A stretch of 23,695 bases of DNA from a virus, in the IMG/VR virus record IMGVR_UViG_3300046680_000668, positions 1 through 23,695 of that record. One strand, given 5' to 3'. This document shows positions 1-6,984 of the stretch, in pieces. The translations under genes were made by a program, and so were the position numbers. The notes under the pieces are model-generated. The model saw only the letters and a list, made by a program, of their open reading frames with translations, was not told the DNA's origin and searched no databases. Each line of letters starts with the position of its first letter. The stretch's first letter is position 1.

Positions 1-3
1 GAA

Positions 4-27
4 TAAATCCGCACCGGTGCGGATTTA
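4..27. terminator. Perfect 24-bp palindrome, possible bidirectional terminator
   Basis: The two 12-nt halves are exact reverse complements (arm TAAATCCGCACC). As RNA it would form a 10-bp stem with a CCGG loop, with A/T-rich stem ends and a short T-rich flank on the minus strand. It lies 45 nt past the stop of the minus-strand gene ending at 72, where a terminator is expected. The second copy of that gene (end at 23289) lacks this palindrome. An operator is the alternative. Confidence 0.5.
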
Positions 28-71
28 GCAGGACACAGCACTTACGGTGCCGATTGAGACATCAACGCGCT

Positions 72-413
72 TCAGTTGGGCTTCGGCGCAGCTCCAGACT
101 CATCGGGCGTCCCGGCTGCCCGGGTAGCCAACAGTAGCGCGGCGTCAAGTGCTGCCTTCAGTGAGTGCGCCGCGGGGATGTTCATACGGAGATGGGCGAC
201 AATCACGCGGTCGTTTGCCACACCGTCCTGAGGCATGGGCACGTCGCGTGAAGCCTCGAGCGTGACGCGAATGATTCCAGTCAGGCACCCGATCGCGGAG
301 GCCTGCTCAAAATACAAGAACGGGGCGTGCGCACTTGCCAGCGCTGAAATCCCCCCTTCGAGGCTCGATATTGTCTCGACGACTTGCGGCTTCGTGCGGG
401 ACTCGTCGGTCAT
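72..413 (-). CDS. Hypothetical phage protein, copy 1 of a duplicated gene
   Basis: A 113-aa protein with a conserved-looking core from 'FLYFEQASAIG' to 'MNIPAAHSLKAALDAALLLA', i.e. beta strands followed by an amphipathic C-terminal helix. The layout is reminiscent of small DUF3467-type proteins but I cannot assign a family firmly. The start is well set: AGGAGG lies 5 nt before ATG on the minus strand. A second copy (23289-23633, 114 aa) differs by one inserted Val codon and scattered substitutions concentrated around 'GCLTGII' and 'MPQDG', so both copies look protein-coding and under constraint. It is transcribed away from the ejection protein genes. Function unknown. Confidence 0.75.
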   Translation of the reverse strand: MTDESRTKPQVVETISSLEGGISALASAHAPFLYFEQASAIGCLTGIIRVTLEASRDVPMPQDGVANDRVIVAHLRMNIPAAHSLKAALDAALLLATRAAGTPDESGAAPKPN

Positions 414-533
414 GGCATCCTCCTGTTTCGCGTCCTATTAGCGCAACGGCACGGACACGGAATATCTGCGATTTCTGCTGTGCGACACTGTGCGAAAGGC
501 GTCATAGTCCGCGGCGCCACAGGGGAGGCCGTC

Positions 534-716
534 ATGGCCCGCACACCACCGCCCGCTAGTTCCAGCACCACCACGCGGATCGCGCCTCGGCCGAACACTG
601 CAATCGGACATTCCGCGATGGCTCGCGACCACGCCAAGGCCGCCGCTGCACACGCCTCCAAGGCTGAGCAACTGAGCCGCGATGCGCGACGCACCATGCC
701 GAAGAGCGCGCGGTAG
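534..716 (+). CDS. Small basic phage protein
   Basis: A 60-aa ORF starting at an ATG with a strong GGGGAGG ribosome site 5 nt upstream; longer upstream in-frame starts overlap the promoter region of the divergent gene and are less likely. The N-terminus is Pro/Ser/Thr-rich, followed by an Ala/Lys/Arg-rich stretch (AMARDHAKAAAAHASKAEQL) likely to be helical. It sits directly upstream of the first ejection protein gene in the same direction, so it may be a minor virion or morphogenesis protein. No family recognised. Confidence 0.55.
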   Translation: MARTPPPASSSTTTRIAPRPNTAIGHSAMARDHAKAAAAHASKAEQLSRDARRTMPKSAR

Positions 717-781
717 CCACACACGGAGGCGGACGGGCCTGCGGTGGCCGAGGAACATACCCTGCATTTAGGAGAACTGAG

Positions 782-1504
782 GTGCCCTTCTCTGTCGCTG
801 CGATCGGAGCTGGTGTGAGTGCTGCTGCTGGCATTGCCGGCGGCATCATGCAGAAGAACGCCGTCGACAAAGGGGCGTCGCAGGCCAGGGATGCGCTCAA
901 TCAGGGCGTCACGACTGCCACCAACCAGCTATCGCCATGGGCCACCTCGGGGCAGCCGGCGAACGCCGATCAGGCCGATCTGCTGGGACTGAACGGGCAG
1001 CCTGCGGCTGACGCAGCGATGGCGAAGTTCCAGAGTTCGCCTGGATATACCTGGCAGCTCGGCGAGGGATTACGTGCGGTGGACGCCGGTGCTGCGGCAA
1101 ACGGGCTGCTGCGCTCGGGCGCGGCGCTGAAGGCGGAGCAGACGTTCGGCAGCGGGTTGGCGGCGACCGATTTCGGCAACTACTGGAACCGACTACAGCA
1201 GCTCAGCGGGAGCGGCCTGACGGCGGCCGGCGGCATTGCCAACGCGGCGACCGGAGGTGCTGCGAACATCGCGAACGTCGATACCGGCCAGGCGAGTATG
1301 GACGCTAGTATCTACGGCAATATGGCGAAGGGCGTCAGCACGGGCGCCAACCAACTGATGAGCAACACGGCGTTTCAGAATGCCATCGGGGGCGGTGGCG
1401 GTAGCGGTGCTCCGCAAATGACCGGCTTCGCGCCTAGCCTGCAGGTAGGCCAGGAATACACTGGCGGCTTTGTCGCGCAGCCGCCGCGAACACAGGGCTA
1501 CTGA
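782..1504 (+). CDS. Ejection / DNA transfer protein (P22 gp7 / p32-like)
   Basis: A 240-aa Ala/Gly-rich protein starting at GTG with AGGAG 7 nt upstream. The N-terminus is a Gly/Ala hydrophobic segment (residues about 5-22) as in podoviral ejection proteins. The central 'SPGYTWQLGEGLRAVDAGAA' followed by 'GLLRSGAALKAEQTFGSGLA' and 'FGNYWNRLQQLSGSG' matches the pattern I know from phage 'DNA transfer protein p32' annotations. Such proteins are packaged inside the capsid and leave with the DNA to form a conduit across the cell envelope. The next gene begins 5 nt after its stop, so the three ejection genes form one transcription unit. Family call from memory; the exact role in the conduit is inferred. 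Confidence 0.8.
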   Translation: MPFSVAAIGAGVSAAAGIAGGIMQKNAVDKGASQARDALNQGVTTATNQLSPWATSGQPANADQADLLGLNGQPAADAAMAKFQSSPGYTWQLGEGLRAVDAGAAANGLLRSGAALKAEQTFGSGLAATDFGNYWNRLQQLSGSGLTAAGGIANAATGGAANIANVDTGQASMDASIYGNMAKGVSTGANQLMSNTAFQNAIGGGGGSGAPQMTGFAPSLQVGQEYTGGFVAQPPRTQGY

Positions 1505-1508
1505 TCCA

Positions 1509-3749
1509 ATGTCAGGATTTTTCTCTGCCAACGTCACCTCCCCGTTCCCTGATCAGAACGCGCTATTCGATGCCGCCAAAGTGGCGAACGCGGGGCAGGC
1601 GTATCAGAGCAACCAGTTGCACCTGCAGGGCCAGCAGATGGATCTGACCGCGGCTGACCACGAGCAAGTGGCGCGGCTGTCGGCGGCGTTGCTGAACGAA
1701 CCGGACCTGGGCAAGCGGGCAGATCTGTATTCGCGCGGGGTGGGGATGCTGCAGTCGCAGAACCTTGCCAAGTACGCGCCACCGACGCTGCCCGACGAGA
1801 GCACGCTGCGGATGCTGGCGGCGCAGGGCGTGTCGAGCGAGAAGCAGTACGAGTATGGCGCTGGCCGCTCGGCGGCACAGGGCGCGCTCGGGGCGCTGGG
1901 CATCGGTAGCACCGGGACGGGGACTGGCACGACAGGGGCGGCGCCGGCTGGCAGCGTGGCGACAGCACCATCAGGAACGATCGAACCGGCCGCCTTCAAC
2001 AACGCCACCGCCGTCCGCGACGGGTTAATCAAGCGCGGCATGGACCCAGACACGGCAACGGGAGCGGCAGCCAATGCGTTGCACGAAAGCGTTGCCAATC
2101 CTCGCACCGGACGGGGCGACAAGGGCAATGCCGCCGGCATCTTCATGTGGACGGGGCCGCGCCTCCAGGCATACATCGACAAGACCGGCCATCCGCCTGA
2201 CGGCGCTCCTCTCGATGAGCAACTCGACTTCCTGATGTCGGAGTGGAACGGCTCTGAGGCTGATGCTGCCGCGAAGGTCGCGGAGGCGAAGGGGCCGGCC
2301 GCCAAAGCGGCTGCGTTCTCGCAGTATTTCCTGCGGCCGAAGGACACACAGGGGGAGATGCAGCGGCGCTCGGCCACCGCGCTGCAACTGCAACAACAGA
2401 TCGGCGGGGGCGCCACGACTGCCAGCACAGCGCCAACGGGAGGCGTTGCTGCGCGCACAGGCGGGACCGACACGGCCGGACCTGGTGCAGGCCCGGTAGC
2501 GCCACCAGGGCCCACAGCGACGCCTGGCGGCGATCTGATGGGGCCTCGGGCGCTGCCCAGCATAGGCCCTGGATCGCCCGTCGTGACGCCGCAGTCACTG
2601 GCCAACACGCCAGTCCCACAGAACGGGCTTGCCCCGCCACCATCCGCCCAGGCCCCAACTCCCGCACAGCCAGGCCAGCCAGCACAGCCACAGGCGGCGC
2701 CGACACCAGCGCCAGCGCCTGTAGCGCCCCAGGTGCCGCTGGAGCCGTTGCTGGACCTGAAGCCGTCTGGCCTGACGGCGCAGCAGGAGGCGGCGGCCAA
2801 GAACGACCTAAGCCGGCAGGGACTAACGCCGGCCGCAGTGACGGCGATCACCGCGCACTACCAGCAACTCGCGGCCAGCAACGTGACGGCGAACCAGTCT
2901 ATCCGGTCAGCGAACAGGCAGGCGCAGAACGACGCGCAGGCGCAGCAAGAAAAGGCGCTTGCCGATACGCGGGCGGCGGAAACGCAGCGGTTGGCGCAGA
3001 TTACCAGCCAGAGGGAGCAGGAGGCGGCTCAGCGCGATACTGAGCGGCTGGCATTGCAGAAGAAGCAGGCCGAACAGGGGTCCACTCAGAACAGCCGGGA
3101 CGACTACACCCTTCGCACCGAAGACCCTTCAAGCCAGCAATACGCGGACGCCTACGTCAGGCAAAAGTGGACGATCGCGCCGAATGGCAACGTCATCGAG
3201 AATGACATATCGCGGTATCCTGCGCCAAACCGCAACATACAACGGCCCACCTTCCTGCCGGCGCCGACACCGCAGGGGCTGGACGAGGTTCGCAAGGCGG
3301 ATACCGATGCCAAGGTCATTACCTCTGCCATCGATCATTACACCGATGTCTTCGAAGCCACCGGTGGCGGTGGCTGGGATGCTTATTTCGCCAACCCGAC
3401 CGACCCGAAGACACAGCAACTGCTTGGCGCATTTGATCGGATGAAAACCGTCCTGCGGAGTCCGCAGTATTACAATACCGGGGTACTGCAGCCTGCCGAG
3501 ATCAAGCTGATGGGCGAGGATCTGGTGTCTCCGCAGTCGCTGCGCGGGGTATTTGCCACCCCGCAAGCGCTCGCAACCAGGCTGGGAGAAATCAAGCTTG
3601 CCGTTTTGACTCGGCAGGATGCGGAACTGCGTTCTGTCGGCAAGGATGGGGTGATTGTTCGTGACAAGGCAGACTATGCCAAAGTCCCCGATGGGGGGAG
3701 GTATTATGACGAGGAAGGCCATCTGAAAATTAAGTCGGGGAAGCAATAA
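1509..3749 (+). CDS. Ejection protein with phage tail-lysozyme-like domain
   Basis: A 746-aa protein read from ATG 1509; a start at 1470 is possible but would overlap the upstream gene by 35 nt. Residues about 163-292 form a lysozyme-like domain: 'ATGAAANALHES' with a candidate catalytic Glu193, then 'AAGIFMWTGPRLQAYID', the signature of the phage tail-lysozyme family (Phage_lysozyme2 type), and a helical end at 'FSQYFLRPKD'. A Pro/Ala/Gln-rich linker (about 300-425) and a charged Gln/Ala/Glu coiled-coil-like stretch (about 480-535) lead to a globular C-terminal region of unknown fold. Likely role: injected with the genome, opening peptidoglycan and forming part of the ejection tube. The low-complexity linker makes long false ORFs on the other strand. 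Stop and next start overlap by 1 nt (TAATG). Confidence 0.85.
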   Translation: MSGFFSANVTSPFPDQNALFDAAKVANAGQAYQSNQLHLQGQQMDLTAADHEQVARLSAALLNEPDLGKRADLYSRGVGMLQSQNLAKYAPPTLPDESTLRMLAAQGVSSEKQYEYGAGRSAAQGALGALGIGSTGTGTGTTGAAPAGSVATAPSGTIEPAAFNNATAVRDGLIKRGMDPDTATGAAANALHESVANPRTGRGDKGNAAGIFMWTGPRLQAYIDKTGHPPDGAPLDEQLDFLMSEWNGSEADAAAKVAEAKGPAAKAAAFSQYFLRPKDTQGEMQRRSATALQLQQQIGGGATTASTAPTGGVAARTGGTDTAGPGAGPVAPPGPTATPGGDLMGPRALPSIGPGSPVVTPQSLANTPVPQNGLAPPPSAQAPTPAQPGQPAQPQAAPTPAPAPVAPQVPLEPLLDLKPSGLTAQQEAAAKNDLSRQGLTPAAVTAITAHYQQLAASNVTANQSIRSANRQAQNDAQAQQEKALADTRAAETQRLAQITSQREQEAAQRDTERLALQKKQAEQGSTQNSRDDYTLRTEDPSSQQYADAYVRQKWTIAPNGNVIENDISRYPAPNRNIQRPTFLPAPTPQGLDEVRKADTDAKVITSAIDHYTDVFEATGGGGWDAYFANPTDPKTQQLLGAFDRMKTVLRSPQYYNTGVLQPAEIKLMGEDLVSPQSLRGVFATPQALATRLGEIKLAVLTRQDAELRSVGKDGVIVRDKADYAKVPDGGRYYDEEGHLKIKSGKQ

Positions 3750-5455
3750 TGTCCGAGGATAAGCCATGGTTAGATGATCCGGTTGTTCGACCTCTCGTTC
3801 CGACCGATCTACCGAAGGCATCGGATGAGAAGCAGACAGGGACAACTGCGCGCGGCGGCATGGTCCGAAACACAGCCGCTGGGGTTCTGGAAGGTGACGC
3901 GGCGGCTCTTAACACCCTGTCCGATCCGTTCGGCAACATCATCGGCAAGCCGGTCGAGACTGCCGCCATGTTCCTGCACGACGCGCTGGCACCAGTGTTC
4001 GGCTATGATCGATTTTCCGAAGAGGATCGCAAGACTCTGTCCGGCGATCCCGTGCCGCAACCTGGCACGCGCATTATCTCCGCTCTACCGGGCGCCAATC
4101 CGGCTGACGTGCCGGCCAACACGACGGCTGAACAAATCGCGCGCAAGACTGCTGCTGCTACCACTGCCGCCGGCACGCTAGGTGCTGGCGTCGGTCCAGC
4201 GCTGGTTGGCGCGGGTGGCGCGGTGACGGGGGATGTGGCGAGCCGGTTCGTGCCAGACTGGGCAAAGGACGCGACCGAATTGGCTGGTAATGTGGTGGGC
4301 GGCAAGGTGGCAACTAATGTTGTCTCGCCTGGCCGTACGGTCACGACGCCAGCGCGGCAGCGGTTGGTTGAAGCGCTGGATACCGAGGGCGTCCCACTGT
4401 CGGCTGGCGAACGGACCGGCAGCAAGCCGCTGATAAAAACCGAACAGATGCTTGGCCAGACGCCAGGCTCTGCGGGTGGGATTGCGGAGGACGTGGCAAC
4501 ACAGCAGCGCGCGGTAAACAAGGCAGTAGCGAGCAAGGCTGGGCTTGATTCCGAAACGCTCGACCCGACAGTGCTCAACAAGCACATGGACGGCCTGGGT
4601 ACGCAGATCGACACACTTGTATCAAACAACAACATGCCGATCGACGCGCCCTTCGCGCAGACGCTGGGCCAGATCAAGGCATCGCTGCAAAATATGAAGA
4701 CGGATGCGGCGCAGGAAATCCAGGCGAGGCTTGGCCAGCTAAACCGCATGATAACCGTTGACGCCAACGGAAACCCTATCGTCCCGGGCCGCGCTTTCCA
4801 AAGTCTCATCAGTGACCTGAACGACGCTATACGGGGTGCGAGTGGAACGACCCAGACCACGCTGCTGCAGTTTAAGGACACCCTGCGCCAGCAGATGGAA
4901 TCGGGTATGTCGCCGGACGACCAGACGCAGTACCGGCAACTGAACCGGCACTATGCAAATGGCAAGGTTATTCAGGACGCGATGGGGGCGGCGGGAACGA
5001 AGCCGGCAGAGGGCGACATCTCGCTGCCTCAGTTACGCGTCGCCATCAACCATTCACTTGGCAAGGACGCCTACGCGAAAGGCTATGGCGATCTGAACGA
5101 CATGGCACGGGCAGGCCAGAGCGTGTTGCGCAAGCCCCCGGACAGCGGCTCACCACAAGGAATGCTGATCAATGCCCTGATGAAGGGAGTACCACTCGCC
5201 CTTGGCGGCGCTGGGGGGTATCTGGGAGGGGTGGAGGGCTTTGCGGCTGGATTGGCCACGCCATGGGCGATCGGCACAGCGATGCGTGCGCGTATTCCCG
5301 GCACGAATTACAGCCCAGGTCAGGCTTATCTGACGAACCAGCTTACGCGAAATGTCGATCCGAAAATTGTCGCGGCGATCACGCAGGCGGCGAACGAGGA
5401 AGACCGGCGCAATCAGATGATGCCTACCATCACTGTCAGGCCGCAGCCTCAGTGA
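3749..5455 (+). CDS. Third ejection / internal virion protein
   Basis: A 568-aa protein whose ATG shares one base with the preceding stop, so translation is coupled. The N-terminus is acidic and Pro-rich. Residues about 130-165 are an Ala/Gly/Thr-rich hydrophobic stretch, the middle is helical (190-430), and residues about 471-512 are Gly-rich and membrane-like (near 'PLALGGAGGYLGG'), followed by 'YLTNQLTRN'. Size, position as the last of three and hydrophobic tail fit podoviral ejection proteins such as P22 gp16/gp20 types. No enzymatic motif seen. Its stop region overlaps a convergent membrane protein gene by 7 nt, an arrangement repeated at 8598-8610. Confidence 0.75.
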   Translation: MSEDKPWLDDPVVRPLVPTDLPKASDEKQTGTTARGGMVRNTAAGVLEGDAAALNTLSDPFGNIIGKPVETAAMFLHDALAPVFGYDRFSEEDRKTLSGDPVPQPGTRIISALPGANPADVPANTTAEQIARKTAAATTAAGTLGAGVGPALVGAGGAVTGDVASRFVPDWAKDATELAGNVVGGKVATNVVSPGRTVTTPARQRLVEALDTEGVPLSAGERTGSKPLIKTEQMLGQTPGSAGGIAEDVATQQRAVNKAVASKAGLDSETLDPTVLNKHMDGLGTQIDTLVSNNNMPIDAPFAQTLGQIKASLQNMKTDAAQEIQARLGQLNRMITVDANGNPIVPGRAFQSLISDLNDAIRGASGTTQTTLLQFKDTLRQQMESGMSPDDQTQYRQLNRHYANGKVIQDAMGAAGTKPAEGDISLPQLRVAINHSLGKDAYAKGYGDLNDMARAGQSVLRKPPDSGSPQGMLINALMKGVPLALGGAGGYLGGVEGFAAGLATPWAIGTAMRARIPGTNYSPGQAYLTNQLTRNVDPKIVAAITQAANEEDRRNQMMPTITVRPQPQ

Positions 5456-5682
5456 GGCAGGAACGGCGCCAGGATCAACGTGACTGCAAGGATGGCGCCA
5501 AGGGCCAGGAGCAAATCCCGCAAGCCACCCTCCGCAAGGAAAGCACGATAGCTTGGGACGACAAATGGTGGCAGGTGAAACAGCTCCTTGAGGCATGACT
5601 TCAGGAACAGCAGGGAGCCTACCACCACCAGAGCGAGCAGGACGCCTGCACAGGCTTCGTAAAGTATCTTAGCCATCGTCAT
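5449..5682 (-). CDS. Small two-TM membrane protein
   Basis: 77 aa from ATG 5682 (a GTG at 5685 is also possible; GGAGGG lies upstream). Hydrophobic segments at about residues 9-24 ('GVLLALVVVGSLLFL') and 55-72 ('LLLALGAILAVTLILAP') predict two membrane spans with a short charged loop between. The start overlaps the stop of a 19-aa ORF (TGATG), which overlaps the stop of the 111-aa gene in the same way. The last 7 nt overlap the end of the ejection protein gene on the other strand. Could be a holin-like or envelope-modifying phage protein; no family recognised and no endolysin nearby. Confidence 0.6.
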   Translation of the reverse strand: MTMAKILYEACAGVLLALVVVGSLLFLKSCLKELFHLPPFVVPSYRAFLAEGGLRDLLLALGAILAVTLILAPFLPH

Positions 5683-5741
5683 CACGCCCCGCCCTCCAGC
5701 TTCCTGAGGCAGACCGCAACACCGATGACGAAATGCAGCAT
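5682..5741 (-). CDS. 19-aa coupled micro-ORF, hydrophobic
   Basis: MLHFVIGVAV then CLRKLEGGA. It starts at an ATG overlapping the stop of the 111-aa gene (TGATG) and ends at a TGA overlapping the ATG of the 77-aa gene (TGATG), so it fills the gap between them exactly. A GGGAG ribosome site precedes it. The N-terminal half is hydrophobic and the rest basic, so it could be a membrane micropeptide. It may instead serve only to carry ribosomes to the downstream start. Confidence 0.45.
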   Translation of the reverse strand: MLHFVIGVAVCLRKLEGGA

Positions 5742-6076
5742 CACGCCGCTCCCTGATCGTGGTGCGGCAGAAACCAGAGCACGGACCGGGTTTTGAGGCT
5801 TCTGGCGGCCTCCGCTTGGCTCTCTGTGCTGCTGTCGTCTTGCGCCCGAGGTGGCTGTAGCGAGGCGCTTTCTCTGGACATCAGGCGGATAAGGATGATT
5901 GCGAAGACGCAAACGCCGCCCCAGCCCACGACGGGGTTAGTCTCAATGTTCACCAGCAGCAGGACCGCCAGCCCGAGCACGCTGAGCACCGGTAAGATTA
6001 AAACCAACAATCGGAGCAGCGTCAGGATAAGTCCGGCGACTATCAAGAAGACGAAAAAGCCGATGATGATGCTCAC
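5741..6076 (-). CDS. Membrane protein with C-terminal LPHHDQG motif
   Basis: 111 aa from GTG 6076, chosen because AGGGA lies 7 nt upstream and the protein then begins directly with a membrane segment; a longer ORF reaches 6154 without a good ribosome site and would run into the operator of the divergent antitoxin gene. Hydrophobic spans at about residues 2-20, 22-46 and 54-70 predict three membrane passes. A polar Ser/Gln/Ala tail ends in 'LKTRSVLWFLPHHDQGAA'. The membrane protein at 8598-8837 ends in 'LKPQRTVFWWLPHDQGP', so the two share a C-terminal motif although their spans differ. First gene of a coupled minus-strand trio. Function unknown. Confidence 0.65.
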   Translation of the reverse strand: MSIIIGFFVFLIVAGLILTLLRLLVLILPVLSVLGLAVLLLVNIETNPVVGWGGVCVFAIILIRLMSRESASLQPPRAQDDSSTESQAEAARSLKTRSVLWFLPHHDQGAA

Positions 6077-6127
6077 GCCGTATCCCTTCCGCGCCGCGAC
6101 CGTTGACGGCGATCTGCGGGCGCCGTA

Positions 6128-6145
6128 TCTAGTGAACTCACTAGA
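6128..6145. promoter_or_regulatory. Inverted repeat, probable antitoxin operator
   Basis: Arms TCTAGTGA and TCACTAGA are exact inverted repeats around a 2-nt centre, 14 nt before the antitoxin start codon. Phd/YefM-type antitoxins commonly bind such palindromes to autoregulate their operon; binding here is inferred from position. Confidence 0.6.
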
Positions 6146-6159
6146 CAAAGGCAAGCGCT

Positions 6160-6441
6160 ATGTCGATCACGGTCAACGCAACGGACGCTAATCAGCGTTT
6201 CGCGGAGTTATTGGGCAAGGTGGCCGCCGGCGAGACCGTCATCATCACCAAGCGCGGGGAGCCGGTGGCACAGCTCACCAGCTATCGTCCCGAGGCTGCC
6301 TCGCCTGCGCGCAAGGCGGCATGGGACAAGCTCATCGCCCGGTTGGGCAGCGTCCCTATGCCAGCCGGAGGTTTTGTCTGGAACCGAGATGAGTTGTACG
6401 GGGACCGGGAGGTAAAGGCGTTGGGCAAGCGCGGACGCTAA
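6160..6441 (+). CDS. Type II antitoxin, Phd/YefM family
   Basis: 93 aa. The N-terminal half ('NATDANQRFAELLGKVAAG' then 'ETVIITKRGEPVAQLTSY') is the classic Phd/YefM DNA-binding fold: short strand, helix, 'G-x-x-V-I-I-T-x-R-G-x-P-V-A' strand turn. The C-terminal part (after about residue 45) is the toxin-contacting tail, with 'MPAGGFVWNRDELYGDRE'. The stop is 3 nt before the GTG of the PIN-domain toxin gene, giving the usual antitoxin-first operon. A palindrome just upstream is the likely autoregulatory operator. Expected roles: neutralise the toxin, repress the operon and stabilise the element in its host. Confidence 0.9.
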   Translation: MSITVNATDANQRFAELLGKVAAGETVIITKRGEPVAQLTSYRPEAASPARKAAWDKLIARLGSVPMPAGGFVWNRDELYGDREVKALGKRGR

Positions 6442-6444
6442 GAC

Positions 6445-6900
6445 GTGGTCAGGTTTACGCTCGACACCAACATCCTGATCTATGCCTTGGCCAAGCAGGA
6501 CGACGCTAAAGCCAGCACCGCCCGCAAGCTGGTGCAGCGAGCCCGCGCGCAGGATTGCGTCATCACCATGCAGGCGCTCGGCGAGCTGTTTCACGTGCTC
6601 ACCGGCAGATTACGCAGGCCCGTGGCTGAGGCCGTCGCCGCAGTCGAGGAATGGCGCGCTGCCGTGCCCGTGGTAACGGCCGATGAAGCCTGCATGGTCG
6701 ACGCCATGGATGCGGTCGTGGGGCATAGCTTTTCGTTCTGGGACGCCATGCTGTGGATGACCGCCAAGCGCGCGGGCTGTCAGCTGTTGCTCAGCGAAGA
6801 CGGCGACGACGGGCGCTCGCTGCGCGGGGTGACGCTGGTCAACCCATTCGCCTCACCCCGCGCGCCGCTGCTGTTGCAAGCGCTCGGAGGCAGGCGATAG
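6445..6900 (+). CDS. vapC: PIN-domain toxin (VapC-like ribonuclease)
   Basis: 151 aa from GTG. PIN-domain acidic residues are visible: Asp7 in 'FTLDTNILIYAL', Glu47 in 'MQALGELFHVLTG', Asp100 in 'FSFWDAMLW', and Glu118/Asp119 in 'LLLSEDGDDG'. This is the Mg-dependent RNase core of VapC toxins, which typically cut tRNA or rRNA. It is paired with a Phd/YefM-type antitoxin. The protein looks full length and the active-site residues are intact. It is followed after 84 nt by tnpB, so the pair may have travelled with that transposon or be independent phage cargo. Confidence 0.9.
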   Translation: MVRFTLDTNILIYALAKQDDAKASTARKLVQRARAQDCVITMQALGELFHVLTGRLRRPVAEAVAAVEEWRAAVPVVTADEACMVDAMDAVVGHSFSFWDAMLWMTAKRAGCQLLLSEDGDDGRSLRGVTLVNPFASPRAPLLLQALGGRR

Positions 6901-6942
6901 GGCTTGGAACTGCTGCCCGAAAGCTAATGAAATCTCATGATC

Positions 6943-6957
6943 CCTGATGTTCTCATT
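6943..6957 (+). repeat. Left inverted repeat flanking tnpB
   Basis: CCTGATGTTCTCATT matches the reverse complement of 8153-8169 (CCTGATGATTTCTCATT) apart from a 2-nt gap. The pair brackets the tnpB gene almost exactly, so it may mark element ends or form a stem. IS200/IS605 elements normally have subterminal hairpins rather than long inverted repeats, so the meaning is uncertain. Confidence 0.45.
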
Positions 6958-6984
6958 CTGGCGACGGACCGGTAGTAGGCCACG

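Noticed and set aside
1604-2851. 415-aa open frame on the minus strand
   Set aside because: Antisense shadow of the Pro/Ala/Gly-rich linker of the lysozyme-type ejection gene; composition is low-complexity and no ribosome site or family pattern is seen.
4003-4881. 292-aa minus-strand frame
   Set aside because: Shadow of the third ejection protein gene, Ser/Cys-rich translation typical of a false frame.
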